Shown here: positions 1-13,006 of the stretch, in pieces
How the letters are laid out: every line of letters starts with the position of its first letter
Numbering within the stretch: the stretch's first letter is position 1
NCBI GenBank assembly: GCA_047495785.1
Contig: JBLDXI010000015.1
Coordinates: forward strand, 4,278,001-4,342,000
Source: Lepidodermella squamata
Lineage: Eukaryota; Gastrotricha
Reading direction: 5' to 3'
Length of the DNA: 64,000 nucleotides
The notes under the pieces: generated by a model
Databases searched by the model: none
Told to the model about the DNA's origin: nothing
The model's input: the letters and a program-made list of their open reading frames with translations, nothing else
Program-made: the position numbers and the translations under genes

Positions 1-1044
1 CAGGATGCATTTTCCAATTCACACCTTGGGAGCAACAATTATCAGCACTTCCAGACTTTTCCAACTCATCTTTTCAGCTGACGATTGAAGCAGACGGAAT
101 TTGGCTCCAGAGACAGCATATAGGCGTCTCTAAAATACAGGCCCAAATGTTTTTGGTCGAAACAAATCTACAGAAAATTTAGCGCGAATAAAGGAAATTA
201 TGTCAGGTTCGGCAACTCAGCCTTCGTGAAATTTTCAACTAAGTGTGTTTGTCTGCCCTTGGGCTTGGGCTTAGGGAACCTAGCAAAGTACTTGATTGAG
301 AATGGACACTGTTATTACGAAATGCCTCAGGCAATATTGCGGTAGAAGCACTTGGAACTTTATTACTCATTGAGCTTTCAAAAATTACCGCGTTTAAGTT
401 TTGACACTAAAATTATAGTAATCAGTAATACATTTTTAATTTTAGTTTTATTGAAAATCCACTAAATTTGATTTAATTTACGCCTAGCAACAGCGACGCT
501 TTTCTGTCGCTCCTTGTTGACTGGCGAATCAAGAAATGAGTTCCACCTGTATACTCAAGAACTCCGGTCTTGCGTTATCTTCCCATTCTTTTCTTCAGCG
601 TCAACCTTTGGCATTCGTAGTTTGATGGTTTGCTTAGTTTGATACTGATGAAAAATGCTGTGAGTTCTTCTTTGGGTGGCTATAAGTGGTCCAAAATTCT
701 TACTTGAAACTAAGCATTTAAGTTCTGGGGGTGTTTGCGACACGATTCGATGAGAAAATATGGTGATAGGCTAGCTCAAACTTATCAAATGAGAGGTTGT
801 GCAGCGCTCAGTGTGATCCGTTTAACTTTATAACTCCACTCCCTCAACCATCATCTCTATCAAATTATCCTTGTCTATTTCTTAGTGGTACAGACTGCGA
901 GCTTTTACCGCATTCAGCCTCTCTCACTCTCGATTCTCCGGAGAATCTATCAGATCCCGTACTTGCTCTTCCATAATAACTTGCTATCTTGAATGCCCTC
1001 AAATTATCATTCACGTTGTTATTAGATATTGCCAGTTAACAGTA
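1..1044. other. Left-edge intergenic sequence, no convincing gene
   Basis: No recognisable protein or RNA gene was found here. A short minus-strand open stretch at 555-743 (62 codons) begins at GTG unless an upstream exon is spliced on; it is basic, matches no family I know and has no clear splice acceptor, so I leave it uncalled. AG dinucleotides after T-rich sequence shortly before 1045 could be a 5' UTR splice acceptor for the CFAP58 gene. Confidence 0.4.
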
Positions 1045-4000
1045 ATGTCGACTCGGCAGCTGGGCTCAAGTATGGAGGAAGCCGAGCAAGATTTCGAGAG
1101 TGAAGATGAAGATAACATGGACTCTGACGCGTCTCCCGAAGGAAGCATTGCTGGAGATGAAGCTGTGCCTAGAGATGAAGACTTAGAGACGGGCATGGTT
1201 ACTACGGAATTCGAGAGCGGTTCTGTTATTGCACCTGTCGCTCCTAAAGCAACATTGGCTCAGGAAATGTTGAATGAAGTCTCCTCTAGCCCCGCTTACC
1301 AGTGCTTAGATGAGGTAAAGGCGAGAATATCCACTTTCTAGTCCATATTGAACGTATTTTTACAGCTTCTGCAACAAGGGAAAATCACAGCCACGAAAGT
1401 AGCGCACTTCAAATCCAAATATCAGTACTTGCATGACCTTCTTAAAGGGTAATCCAGTTTTTAAGCTAAAGAAATAACTTCACTAAATTCTTATGATGAT
1501 GTTTGTAGCGCTAGAGACAATGAAGTCAAGCTTTTGCAGCGAGCAAAAGAAGCTACTGCTCAAGTAGAGCGTCAAAAGGGAGATTTGAACACATCAGCTG
1601 ATCAATTCCCAGACAATGCTTCAGCCACTGAAGTCGGACGCTTGCGTCTTCTGCTTTTAAAATACAATAACGATCTAGCAGAGACCGATGACCTGAACTA
1701 TCACCTTCAGTACAAAATCGAGAAGTAATATTACGCCTTTTGTCCAGTCTCTATATCAAGGAATTTACTTATCATAGCTTGGTGGAAGAACGCGACATTA
1801 TCAAGCGAGAATATGATCGTTTACCAAAACAAGAAGTAAGCGTTATTTCTTCAGAAAGCTCAAATTGATGCAATTTTTCTATGAAATAGGAGCTCGAAAA
1901 GCGCGTTCGTGATTTACAAATTAGTATCGACGATATGCGCCGCGAAATTACTCAGCGGCAGACTGATTTAAAGAGTCTCCGCGAAGATTTGGATAACCAC
2001 AAACGTCAGCAGGACAGTGAAAATAAAGAGGTTGACTCGCTGCGAGACCGCGCCGAAGAACTGAAAGGTGATTATCTTGTGGCATCGCAAGCGCCACAAG
2101 AAATTCAGCGCGAAATAGACCGCCTGTTACGACACAAAGCCGAGGCGGACAAAGAATATTTGGATGTTCATGTTAATACTCAAGAGCTGATTGATACCTT
2201 GAAGAAATACGAGCAAAAGTGCCGCCAATTGGAGGAACAAAAGCACGAAGCTGAACGTGAGTTGGACCGCAAGAGATCTAGCCTTGCTGATTCAGAGCGC
2301 GAACTGGAATTGTGGCAGAAGGAATATGAATTCATCAAGGAAAGAGAAACTATCTTGCTTGGTAATTTTTTATATTAAATTATGGCGCAGCTTTTCATCG
2401 CTTGTACTGTAATTATTAGGTGACAAAGCAACGTTGGATGTACAAATGAAACATATGCAAGCAGAGAGACGGCATTTGCATGAGATGTTGGTACGACAGC
2501 AACACGAGAGAGATGGCGAATTACATGATCTGCGGAAAGCTGAAGTGCAGCTTAAGAGCTCTAAGGACTCTCTCAAAACTGCCGAAGAAAGTTTCAAACG
2601 AGCTCAGCAAGCCATGTCAGTTCTTCCCGCTCCGGATTCATACATACAACAGCGCAAAAATTTAACAAACGAGGTCAATGAAATGCGACTTGGCTTAAGT
2701 AAACAGCAATCCGAAACTGCAGCAGCTCAAGCTGAAGTCGAGACTAGCCTTCGAGAGGAGGAGCGACTTCTGCATGACCAGAAAACGTTGAGAATTTTAG
2801 TTGTCGAGTTGACGCGATTGGCTGCTATCAAAGCTGACGAACGTGAGCAGAAAGCGCGTGATTTCATCCGAGCTGAACAGCGACATAAAAAAGCGGCCGA
2901 GGAGTACCGAATGAAAGGAATTATAATTGAAGACCACAAGAAAAAGCTGAATTTACTGCAGTCTCGCTTGGAGGAATACTCGGACATGTACACGGTCGTG
3001 AAGAACGAGCGAAACAAATGCGTTAACCAGATTCAAATAGCAGTGCAGAAATTGTCTGAAATGCGCGAAAAATTGAAGGTTCTGCAGAACGAGATCGAAA
3101 TTCTGCGATCTACAATCAGAACCAAGGAGAAGCAGTTACAAAAGGAGAAGTTGAAGCACATAAACGAAATAGTCATTCGTGACTCAGTTAGGACTGAACG
3201 AGGGAAAGCTCAGGTGGCAATCGCTGTTCTCACTTCCGAGCAAAACCAGCAAAAACTTCAACTAAGTCAGCTTAGTGAACTCACATCGCGAGCTGAGGAT
3301 GGCATGGTTGTTCTTCGAAAGCAATTTGAGCGAGAGGTTCAACGGCGTAATCAGCGTGGTGTACAGTTAATCGAGCGTAATGAAGAAATATGCGTGTTTT
3401 ACGAAAGACTCAATGCTCAAACAGCCGCTATTAAGAGAGCTGAAGTTGAGCTGGGTGCCCGAAATGAGGAGCACCAACTACTCGACGTTCAACGTAAAGA
3501 AGAAGATAGATGTATCAGTTTGCTCCGCAAGAAAGTTGGCGAGCATCGTCGTTACAATGACCAAGTCGTCACTCTTCAAGTCCAATTGTCACAGTGCCAA
3601 GATCATCTTGGTGATTTAGAGAAACGCGTTTCTAATCCTGGAGTCGACCCCGCGCGATATCGATTCTTAACTGGGCCGATTCCAGATCCAGGAGATGTGA
3701 AAGATAAATCTGATCAGGTAATTATTTTACAATTATCAATAATCCATCCATAAAAAATATTTCAATTTAGCTCGAAATTCGTCTTGCGGAGAAGGAAGAA
3801 CAATGCTTTGAGAAACAATTGCTCATTGAGCAGCTTGATCGAATGATTGAGAGAGTTGATCGAAGGTCAGGTGGAACCAGAGGCGATACCCTTCGCCTAG
3901 CTAAAACAGTTAATGAATATGGCGAACGTTTGCGGAAGGTAACTAAAAAGTTGATGGCCTTGGTATCGGAGCTCAGTATGCGCCAAGCCGAACATATGAA

Positions 4001-4364
4001 GCTGTCTAATGACGTCAAAGATCGTGAGGTTTTGCTACAGGAATGCTACCAGCGGATGGAACGTGGCGAGCCGCCTTCTCAGGAAATTGCAATCGCCTGG
4101 GAGAAAGAAATACTGGCCGAAGAACGACGCCGTGGTTGGGTGGCGGAAGCGCCGGCTGCAAATTATGGTCCTTCATTGTATCCTCTCCAAGCGGGTGGTT
4201 TCACAGCCGCCGAACCTCGCCCCAATGCTTACGTTCCGACTGAAGAAACGGGCGAGTTGCCTGTTCCTAAGCCTTATGGCAGTCAAGCTCCTTTCAAGCC
4301 TCAAGCCCCAGGAACTAACATGCGACACATTAGGAAGCCTGTTCCGAAACCTATAGAAATTTGA
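1045..4364 (+). CDS. CFAP58: CFAP58-like cilia/flagella coiled-coil protein
   Basis: Seven exons: 1045-1314, 1366-1448, 1509-1724, 1778-1835, 1890-2361, 2420-3717, 3771-4364. They join in frame to 996 aa, somewhat longer than the roughly 870 aa of vertebrate CFAP58 (formerly CCDC147). The first 90 or so residues are acidic and low-complexity. From about residue 115 to 870 the protein is almost continuous heptad-type coiled coil rich in E, K, Q and R, and it ends in a Pro-rich tail. The family assignment rests on length, overall architecture and the YDRLPKQE-type segment at the exon 4/5 junction. CFAP58 proteins act in sperm flagella and motile cilia, so the organism probably keeps motile axonemes. 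The gene converges on INTU with a 388 nt gap. Another long ciliary coiled-coil protein is the main alternative. Confidence 0.75.
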
Positions 4365-4752
4365 TATTTGCTTGCATGCCCTTCCTTTTATTTTTTATGT
4401 GCTAGCTTTATTTACGAGTTGATGTCGTGGAAAGAACAGTCCTCAACAGTTTGTTCTTTCGTGTATTTTGTTTGCCAAATCCGTAGAGGTGTATCTACGA
4501 TTTGACACTTCCTCTGCTGTCTTGAGAATGAAATAAATTAACGCTTTTGAAACGGACTAGTTTTATTACATCTTTCAACAATACTGGTATAAAGCAGTAA
4601 ATAAAGCTAGGAATGTGTATTGCATAGCATTAGGAACTGCACAACTTGTTCATCACATAATTGCAAAACAGACTGGTATAAATAACTGGGAAGGATAAAC
4701 GTGTGGAAGATACAAAAAAGCGGGTCCGCCAGAAAGGGAATAGTTATAAATA
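4365..4752. other. Convergent 3' UTR space between CFAP58 and INTU
   Basis: Short intergenic gap holding the 3' UTRs of two convergent genes. AATAAA-like signals occur on the plus strand near 4530 and 4600, consistent with poly(A) addition for CFAP58. Nothing else is seen. Confidence 0.5.
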
Positions 4753-7700
4753 CTACAACGCGACATCGAAAGCGAACTGTAAAGCCAAGTCAAGAGCAGA
4801 AAGAGCAGCTTGTTCGTCTCCACACAGAGATAGCATTCGAGCAGTCGATTGTTTGTAAGTAGCACCAACATGTTCTTCATTCAACTGAAATTCTGGAAAT
4901 TTGCGTAACGTGCACCAGTAAGCCTGGCCTTCCGAAGATATCGGATTTATGCTAAAAGCAGGAGTATCTTGATCTTTCTGGCCCGCAGTTGGATTACCGT
5001 CTCCGCAGGTTTTAGAAATGAATTTACCATCAGCTCTTTTGTTTGTGAAATGCGTGTATGCGATTTGAAGTTCTGATTCGTCATAATCAAACCACACCGA
5101 AGGCTCTGATGGATATACAAAGTAAGCTTCTTCGACATCAGCATCCTCTTCGAAAATATTCATCGCAGTATTTGTTGCTTTCAAAAATGTTTCAGTAACT
5201 CTGCGTTCGAACATGCTCGAATTAGGGGGCGAATAAGTATCAGTGGGACAAACGTAGAATCCCTGGTTTTTGTCGACGAACATAAAAGCGAAAACATTTC
5301 CAGGGCAGGTAAATAAAATTTCTTGATTAGCACCTAAGGCCGAGGTTGTTACCGCTCCTCGGTTTCCAGCTTGATGAGACTGGTTAGTGTTTTCCCCGGA
5401 GTGAAGATGAGCATCGCTCATGTCGAATAGGGTGGGCAAGGCATTAGATAGAGGAAGAGGTATTCCTTCCTCACGCCCAGGTCCATCCGAGGTCGACATA
5501 GTGCCACCGGATCCAGCAAAGCTACCAGGAACTCCGGCGCGCTCCTTTTGGCCAACCATCAAGCCCATTTCAGCGCCACGCGCTTCACGGCCATGAGACT
5601 CGATGTAATGATAAGCATCAAATTCTGTTCCATCGAAGTTTTCCTCGCGAAAATCGTTGATACTACTGGACCTGGACAATTTATCATCGAACCGAGCCCC
5701 GCTCTTCCTTGCCAGCCAACCCATGAACTTGGACATAATTCCAACTTTCTTAGGGTACGGGTAGTCTCTTTTACGGTGGGCGCCCTCTTCCTGTGAATCT
5801 AGATAATTAGGCCGATCTGATGGATACGACATTGAGTTGGTAGGTTGGCTCCGTAAGAATCCTTTCAATGCACTTGAAAATCTTTTCGCATTAGTAACAG
5901 CAAGAGTTTGGAGAACGATTCCACCCGAGCGAGATTTTCTATTGCCAGTTTGCATGAAAACGCTAACGGCGGGATAGGCAGTATCGGCGGAAATCAACTT
6001 GACGCCAAGGCTACTAGACAATCTGGAATTGAGCGCATATTTAGCCTTCGAAAATCTGGCAATAATTTTACAAACCCTTGCTCGCAGAAAGTAAGAAGCC
6101 CGATGCCATCCAACCGATTTAACAATTTCGCTACTTCGCGAATTATCATCGAGTCCGGGTTGAGCTCATCTGCTTCGGAAGATCCACTAGCTTCCAGAAG
6201 TACAGCAAGGTACGTTTGCTTCTGCAATTAATCAAACATTTATAGGATACATTAACTGTCAGAGCTAGCTAACCTTAGGCACGACGAGCAGAACATAACG
6301 AGCGCCACTCGGCTCAGAATAGCCGAATGTAGGCCAACACAGCTCATCTGCCCCATCAGTTGCTTTAGTTCGATGAGTGGGAAACACTTCACACCATATC
6401 ACAGATTGCTCTCCTCGCGGAGAGGAGCCAGGTTCGTTGGCATTAGATGAGCCGAGTAAAGACCCGCACAGGGTGGAAGCCATTTGAGGACTGAATGACA
6501 GCGCCGGTAGAATGAAACGGTGTCGTAAAAACAGGCCTATATCGATCAAGTCGGTTCGATTCAAATGACTGGCAATCAAAAACCCTTGAAATGTCCCACG
6601 GAAAAAATAATACAGAGTTGATTTTATATAAAATTTACAATATACCTTTATAGAACAAGCACGATCCCATAACTACAAATCGCCGCCTAGGCGGGATTAG
6701 GAACGGGTCCGAGAAGTCCGAAGATTCGAAGTCGGTTAGCAGTGAGTCTACTGAAACCTGTAAATCCGCGATGCTTTATTGCGTATTTTTGGCTAGTGAA
6801 AATAATACCTACCTTCACCGTTTCGGGTAGCGGTAAATGAGGCAGCTCCATATATTTTGTCTGAAAAAGTGGCCAAGACATATCCGAAGACATTTGGAGT
6901 TCTTCGAACAAAAGATCCGGGCACAAAATTTGGAACAACATGACTGAGATTATTCGATCGACTTCCTCTGCAACAGCATTTACAGTTCCAACAAAGGCTC
7001 TACGAAAGAAGTTATATGTTGCTGTTTACACTGAATACTGAACAATCTATCAGACAAATTACCTATCAAGGGATCCAAAGTAAAAGCTGATCACCCTTAT
7101 CATTATTGCCAAGGCTTTGTTACAGGCCATTTCGTCATTCACACGAGACGGGAGGGCCAAAATCATATAGCCAGCTGAATCTGTTGATGAAACCGCAACC
7201 GATATAGCTTCTTTGTCTAGTTTCAAGCGCATGCAGTTGACAGTCGAATTTTTAGTATGATCGTCAAAAAGTAGAATCAAACATGGCACCACCCCTTCGA
7301 GTGATTGCATTATATGCTGATCTGAGAGCGGATGGCTATATACAACCTAAAGGAAATGAATAAAGAGGATAAACATTTGACAGTCCCAGGTAAACATACT
7401 GAGCTAGGTAGTTCGCAAGCTTCAACGGCTGTTTTTCGGTAATAGAACAAAGCGAACGGAAATAAAGATAGAGAATTGCAAAGGCTGCTCCAATGTGTAT
7501 TCTCTCCAAATTCGACAATGAAATCAGCTGCTGACGTTTTAGCAAACGTGGCTGTAAGCATGTCGATGCGGAGTGATTGTACAATTATTTTCAGGGCAGT
7601 ATATCCAGCATTATCGGCAGCACGCACTGTGTCGTCAATGTTATATAAAGAAACTGGGTGATCATTTACCGATGAAATATAATCTCCCAAGAAGACTTTT

Positions 7701-7954
7701 CCTGTGCCATATGCAGTGCTTCCTGGTAATAATCCACACACAAAGACACCGTCGCCAGCTGCCTTATCATGCGAAAAAGCTTTGATTATGTCGTTGACAT
7801 GGCTTGGGAGCAGCAATGACAGGAGGTTACTGAAACTTCCAGGAATTATTCCTAGGCCAGCTTCGATAAAGGATGAGGAACTTGACAGCGATCTCTCGGC
7901 AGGCAAAGCTACCGTTACTCCTCGTTGAGGAAGGAAGAGTTCACTCAAATGCAT
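4753..7954 (-). CDS. INTU: Inturned, CPLANE planar polarity/ciliogenesis effector
   Basis: Seven exons on the minus strand: 7954-7400, 7346-7063, 6999-6813, 6757-6646, 6584-6274, 6221-6076, 6022-4753. They join to 954 aa, against about 940 in vertebrates. Near residues 70-110 is a PDZ-like segment (GVFVCGLLPGSTAYGTGKVF) with a GD-I--VND motif. It is followed by the longin-type regions of the INTU/CCZ1/HPS superfamily. Diagnostic blocks are a SLEGV segment, ALPSRV..., FYFGSLDRAF, the SLLTDFESSDF/CLFYKG block and SHLNRTDLIDI...WCEVFPTH, which align with vertebrate INTU. INTU works with Fuzzy and Wdpcp at the basal body, recruiting IFT-A to build cilia. The N-terminus is shorter than in vertebrates and an extra 5' exon could be missed. 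It shares a divergent promoter region of about 415 nt with NitFhit. Confidence 0.88.
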
Positions 7955-8369
7955 TAATTGCCTCTATATTAAACACAATGATTAGTCAGAAAAAGCCATT
8001 AGTGCGGATTTTGGGTGATCAAGCCCTCTGAATCAGCCATTCCATTGCAGCAAATCAACAAATGAAGGCTATAGGTACGAAGAAAATAATTTTCAGTTGC
8101 CAGTAATATTGTGACCGACATCCGATTGTGACCGAAATCGAGATCGAGAAAAACCATTTCTCAATGGCTCGCAACACGGAGCGTCCTTAGATTCAGTTTT
8201 GTTGACGTTGACCCCAAATTAATTTATATATAATGCATCATTATAAAAAATGTACTGCACAGTTGGCAAATTTTTAATTTTTACAAAAAGTTTTTTGCGC
8301 GCGCAATTTTTTGTGATGGAGTTCGTTTACCTTTCTGCGGGTGCTGGATTTCAGTTTTGTGGTCTGATT
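7955..8369. promoter_or_regulatory. Divergent promoter region INTU / NitFhit
   Basis: Intergenic space between two outward-facing genes. On the plus strand, TATA-like A/T runs (TATATATAA near 8225, TATAAAAAA near 8242) precede NitFhit. A pyrimidine-rich tract ending in TTTCAG near 8351 could be a splice acceptor just ahead of the in-frame ATG at 8370. No other gene is visible. Confidence 0.4.
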
Positions 8370-9839
8370 ATGTTTTGTGTTTCTAAATCGCTTCTCCTTG
8401 CCACATTCAAAAGCGTAAAACATAGAGCTGGAATGTCAAAGAAAGTCTTGATTGGAGCTGTTCAACTGAACTGTACGAACGACAAAACTGCCAACTATGA
8501 GAGAGCTGCTAGTTTGGTAGAGCAATGCGTGGCTCGTGGAGCTTCCATGGTATTCTTACCCGAATGCGCTGACTATATTGCGCGCGATGCAGCGGAAACT
8601 ATTGCCATTGCTGAACCGATCGATGGTCCTTTCATGACCAAGTTTTCTTCCTTGGCAAAACGCTTGGGAATATGGTTGGCTTTGGGCATTCATCGTAAAC
8701 ACAGTGGCTCTGGAGAGATAATTGAAAAACCTTACAACTCCCACATCATATTGGACTCAAATGGAGCAGTTAAGGCTTGTTACGATAAAATTCATCTTTT
8801 TCACTCAACACTAGCCAACGCATCAGAGAGCCATGCAATTTCTGGTGGCTCGGAATTGATTCCGCCTGTTCAGACACCGGTTGGTCGTGTTGGTTTAGCA
8901 GTGTGCTTTGACCTACGCTTTCCCGATATATCATCACGATTAGCTAGAAAAGGCGCTGATATTCTAGCGTTTCCTTCTGCTTTTCATCCAGTAACTGGTG
9001 CTGCGCATTGGGAGGTTTTGCTGCGAGCAAGGGCTATTGAAAACCAAGTTTATGTCGTCGGCTCAGCTCAAGCTGGCAAGCACACTGCCACGCGATCTTC
9101 ATATGGTTATACCACGATAGTTGATCCATGGGGCACTGTTATCGCTCAGTGCAGCGGGCAGATGAACGACAGCTATTGCATTGCTGAGATCGATCATGGC
9201 TATAAAGAATCAGTCAGGCAGATGATTCCTTTACATCCCGCGTTGGATACTCCTTTTAAAGAGAAATTTGACGATTCACATTCATCAATAGATTTTTCGT
9301 ACGCATTTGGCGATCACGTTATCCATGGAGACAACATTTTTTACCAAACGCCTCTTACGTTTGCGTTCGTTAATTTGCGTCCTATCGTCCCTGGTCACTT
9401 GCTTGTGTCACCAGTGAGAAAAGTCGAGAGAATAAAGGATCTTACTCCAGCGGAAGTTGCAGATCTCTGGGCTGTGGTAAGAAAAGTGAGTGTGGCGGCC
9501 GAGAAAATTTGGAACGCTTCCTCGCTAAATATTGCAGTCCAAGATGGACCCTTTGCTGGCCAAAGCGTACCACACGTTGGTTATCTCTTTTACTTGCTCT
9601 AATTTTACTTTTAATTCCTTCTATTTTAGGTTCATGTTCATATTTTGCCCAGGCGTAAGGGAGATTTCGACAGAAATGATGATGTCTATGAAGCGCTGGA
9701 GAACCATTCATGTGCACCTGATACTTCTGCGGAAACTATCAAAGCTGTTACTGACCCAGTGAAACGAAAAGATCGATCGTTTGAAGAAATGACTGCAGAG
9801 GCTCAATTGCTTAGAGAATTTTTTTCCGAAAACCCTTAA
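8370..9839 (+). CDS. NitFhit: NitFhit fusion: nitrilase-like amidase + Fhit Ap3A hydrolase
   Basis: Two exons, 8370-9575 and 9630-9839, give 471 aa. The N-terminal Nit domain shows the Glu-Lys-Cys triad in FLPEC, YDKIHLF and VCFDLRFP. NIT1-type enzymes hydrolyse deaminated glutathione. The C-terminal Fhit domain has the HIT signature HVHVHILPR, which is restored exactly across the intron (PH + VHVH). Fhit cleaves diadenosine triphosphate and is a tumour suppressor in mammals. The two are separate genes in vertebrates but fused in flies and nematodes, so the fusion is a taxonomic clue. Start choice is uncertain: the frame is open upstream to an ATG at 8250, ATG 8370 gives a basic, Leu/Ser-rich leader resembling a mitochondrial presequence, and ATG 8433 gives the minimal cytosolic form. 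INTS6 follows on the same strand 157 nt after the stop. Confidence 0.93.
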
Positions 9840-9996
9840 TTTGTGTTTTTCTTCTAATGTTCTTGCCGACTGATCAGTTAAATAGTTCTCCAATTTATTT
9901 TATGTATTTATTCGCCATTCTTGTCCGCGAAATAGAAACAGCTCGATTGACTTTTGAAATGGCATTTATATTTTCCAAGTAGGAAAAGATATAATA

Positions 9997-12892
9997 ATGA
10001 CGATCATACTTTTCCTGGTCGACACGAGTGCGTCGATGAATCATAAAACGTACTCCGGCTTGGTATATTTGGACGTGGCCAAAACTGCGATCGAGCAGTT
10101 TTTAAAGGTACTTGCGAATTTTGATTCATATGGAATTTATGTTTAAGACTTGTCTTTTTTGTAGCTTCGCTCTAAAGATCCAGAATCTCGTATGGACCGA
10201 TATATGTTGATGTCATTTGAAGACCCACCTCATCATATAAAAGCTGGCTGGAAAGAGAACCATGCTAATTTTATGAATGAATTGAAAAATCTGAAAGCAA
10301 CTGGCCTAACTAACCAGGGAGCAGCTCTCAAGCGAGCGTTTGATTTGCTTAACGTCAATCGTGCATATTCTGGAATTGACATGTTTGGACAGGTTTGGAA
10401 ATATAGAAATCATCATGTGCTCTCAAAAAATTGCCTTTTCATTATTTTAGGGCAGATATCCTAATTACATCGAGCCAGCGATGATAATATGTTTTACTGA
10501 TGGCCAACCACTCACTTCGACCTCAGGCTCCGATAGCGAAGTATGTCTTTTCGAAGGTATAATAAATCTTGCAAACTGATTCTGTTTTTAGTTACAACTT
10601 CCTGGCGCTTCAACGGTACCTGGCAATGAGTTATCTAAGGAGCCATTTCGATGGGATCAGCGATTATATTCAGTGATTCTTCAATACCCAGCGATAACTC
10701 CGTCAGCAACTCTACTAGAATCATCCGGTGAATTGATGAGGAACATTCCAGCGGCATCTGGTTTGCCAATAGACGCCATGTGTGAAGTGACGGGTGGCCG
10801 ATCCTATGTTGTGTCGAATCACTTGATTCTCGGGGCATGCTTAGAACAGCTATCCCATCGACTTCAACACGGAGTTGTGCTAAATTTCGAAAAATTGGAG
10901 GAAAGCGATGCATTGCCCACCATTCCCATTGATGTCATTCCTGCTGACGGAGACAATAGCAATAATTCGAATTCGAGTAATAAAGCCCCGCCTCCAGTCA
11001 GGGTTTCGACTGAAGGATGGCAACGTTGTCGGTGTTTGGTTTACGTGAAACGATCAGCTACAGCCCAAAGGGGATTTGCTGAAAGCCATTGGCCCTTACC
11101 GGAATCTTTTTGGCTTGATGCCTCTAGCACGACCTTGCCGCCAAGAAATGCCCAGCCTAATATCGTTTTCTCTAGCCGACCTGTGGAGCCAATGGTCATT
11201 GAAAACTTCCCATTTGACAAGTACGAGATTGAGCCATGTGCCTTGACTCAGTACATTTTGGACAACTTGCAACCCCACTTATGCTGGCCACTCTACGTTG
11301 AAAACAGTTGCAAGCACACAGCTGCGAAAATAGGCGAGCCTTTTGGTTATTTAAAAGCGTCAACCCAGCTCAATTGTGTGAATCTATTTGTTCATCCTTA
11401 TAATTACCCGGTCGCCCTTCGCCTGGTGGACGATTTAATCAGGCGATATTCTTTCAAACCTCCTCGCGAATGGCAAACGCAATTCGAGCGGTATCTCTGG
11501 GTTATGCCTGCTTATTATGCCTCAGCGTGGCGGAAGGCTCTCGGCCGAATCGGTGCGTCGCCAGCGATTGTTCCCGATCAACTCGAAAACCGGAACATCC
11601 ATTCTAGTGTGTTAGCCTACATGAAAAAAATCAAACAGGCTGGTAAAGAAAAATTCGATGAAATAGCCGCATCTGTAGCAAAATCCTTGAACACCCAGCA
11701 GCCCAAGCCGTTGGTCAAAATATTTTCGCGAACTGCAAATTCTTCGATTGTCCTACATCCGCAGTTGAATGCCTTGCCTGACCATCCCGCTTTCAAATCG
11801 GTTTCCGTTAACCAGGTTGTAAATGACGTCTTTCATGCGGGTGGCTGCGGTTTTTTGAGGCAGTCGTCGGACACTGACCCCAACCGGCCGCCGGTTCATA
11901 AAAATCCATTTGCAGTGTGCCGGTTTGAAATTCGAGAAAAAATCGATTTACTTCGGCAAAGTCTGCTGCGAAAAGGTCCAGTAGAACGGGCCCAGCTTCT
12001 TAGCACTGAGCTAGTCCATCGGTTGCCCATCGGCCAAATGGGTAATTACCAGGCTTATCTCGAACGGCAAACGCCTGCATTGCGCGAGTTGGAGCCAACT
12101 AGCCAGCGCATTAACACGTTCGGAAATCCGTTTAAAACAAATAAAAACATGATGGTCGACGAGGCGGATGAAGCTGTCTTCAATAGAAACTCTGCATCGG
12201 GCCGCGCTCGATCTCTTTCAACGTCGTCATTTTCGTCTTCGGGCAGCACTCGGGGCCGACGAGGTCCGCTTGCGAAAGATTACGTATTCGTGCCGGCTCG
12301 AAAACGGCAGCGTCATGACAGTTCCTCTAGCTCAATTTCGTCGCCTTCCTCGACAAACTTACTTTCACCTCCATCTTCGCCAGCCTTGTCATCTCGCTCG
12401 CCGTTCTCACCGCTCAGTGATAATATGTCTGACTCAGTTGATCTGACTATCGACTCTGATTCCATATCTCATGGCAGCCAGGGGAATGGAACGATGGCGC
12501 AACATCTCGCCGGTCTTCATCAAAAGCAAGTCGAGTCTTTGAGCATTATTCGCCGCGAAATTCGCCGGCCTGGCAGGAATCACTCGGCTCTATTTGAGCA
12601 TTTGCGAGATTTGGAACACAGCTTTGAACAACTATACACCACCATGCTTCGAGAAGCGTGTTTCGAAGCCCGGCGGTTGAAGCGGTTCAAGTTAGCCGAT
12701 GAACTTTTCCTCATGTATGAAGTCGAGGAGAACAGCCAGCGTGAGATGCTGGAACCTGACATGGAGTCAGATAATGCTGATGAGAAGGCGGCGTCTAATG
12801 GCCGCGGAAACAACGGCATTCTAACACCTGCTCCTCACCGCGACTCTGACGAGGAGGATGACTGCGTCCTGCTCATCGACGACAATTCTTGA
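9997..12892 (+). CDS. INTS6: Integrator complex subunit 6 (VWA protein)
   Basis: Four exons (9997-10107, 10165-10392, 10451-10540, 10592-12892) join to 909 aa, close to vertebrate INTS6 (about 890 aa). It opens with a von Willebrand A domain whose MIDAS motif DTSASM is present, followed by the T-NQGAAL loop and the CFTDGQP strand. The family-specific stretch KEPFRWDQRLYSVIL and the cysteine/basic block near residue 215-235 follow. The C-terminal INTS6/SAGE1 helical domain (VESLSIIRREIRRPGRNHS...) occupies about residues 775-860. A Ser-rich linker separates them. INTS6 is part of the Integrator phosphatase module with PP2A that attenuates RNA polymerase II. The gene lies 157 nt after NitFhit and 114 nt before AGL, all on the same strand. 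Confidence 0.93.
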
Positions 12893-13006
12893 ATAATATG
12901 AATTAGCTCAATATTAATATTATTGCTGCAGACTTGAACATAATATGTTGAATTTTATCTGAATTATTCTATTTATTTTTCTAGGAGTTATTTTTTATAA
13001 ACAAAA

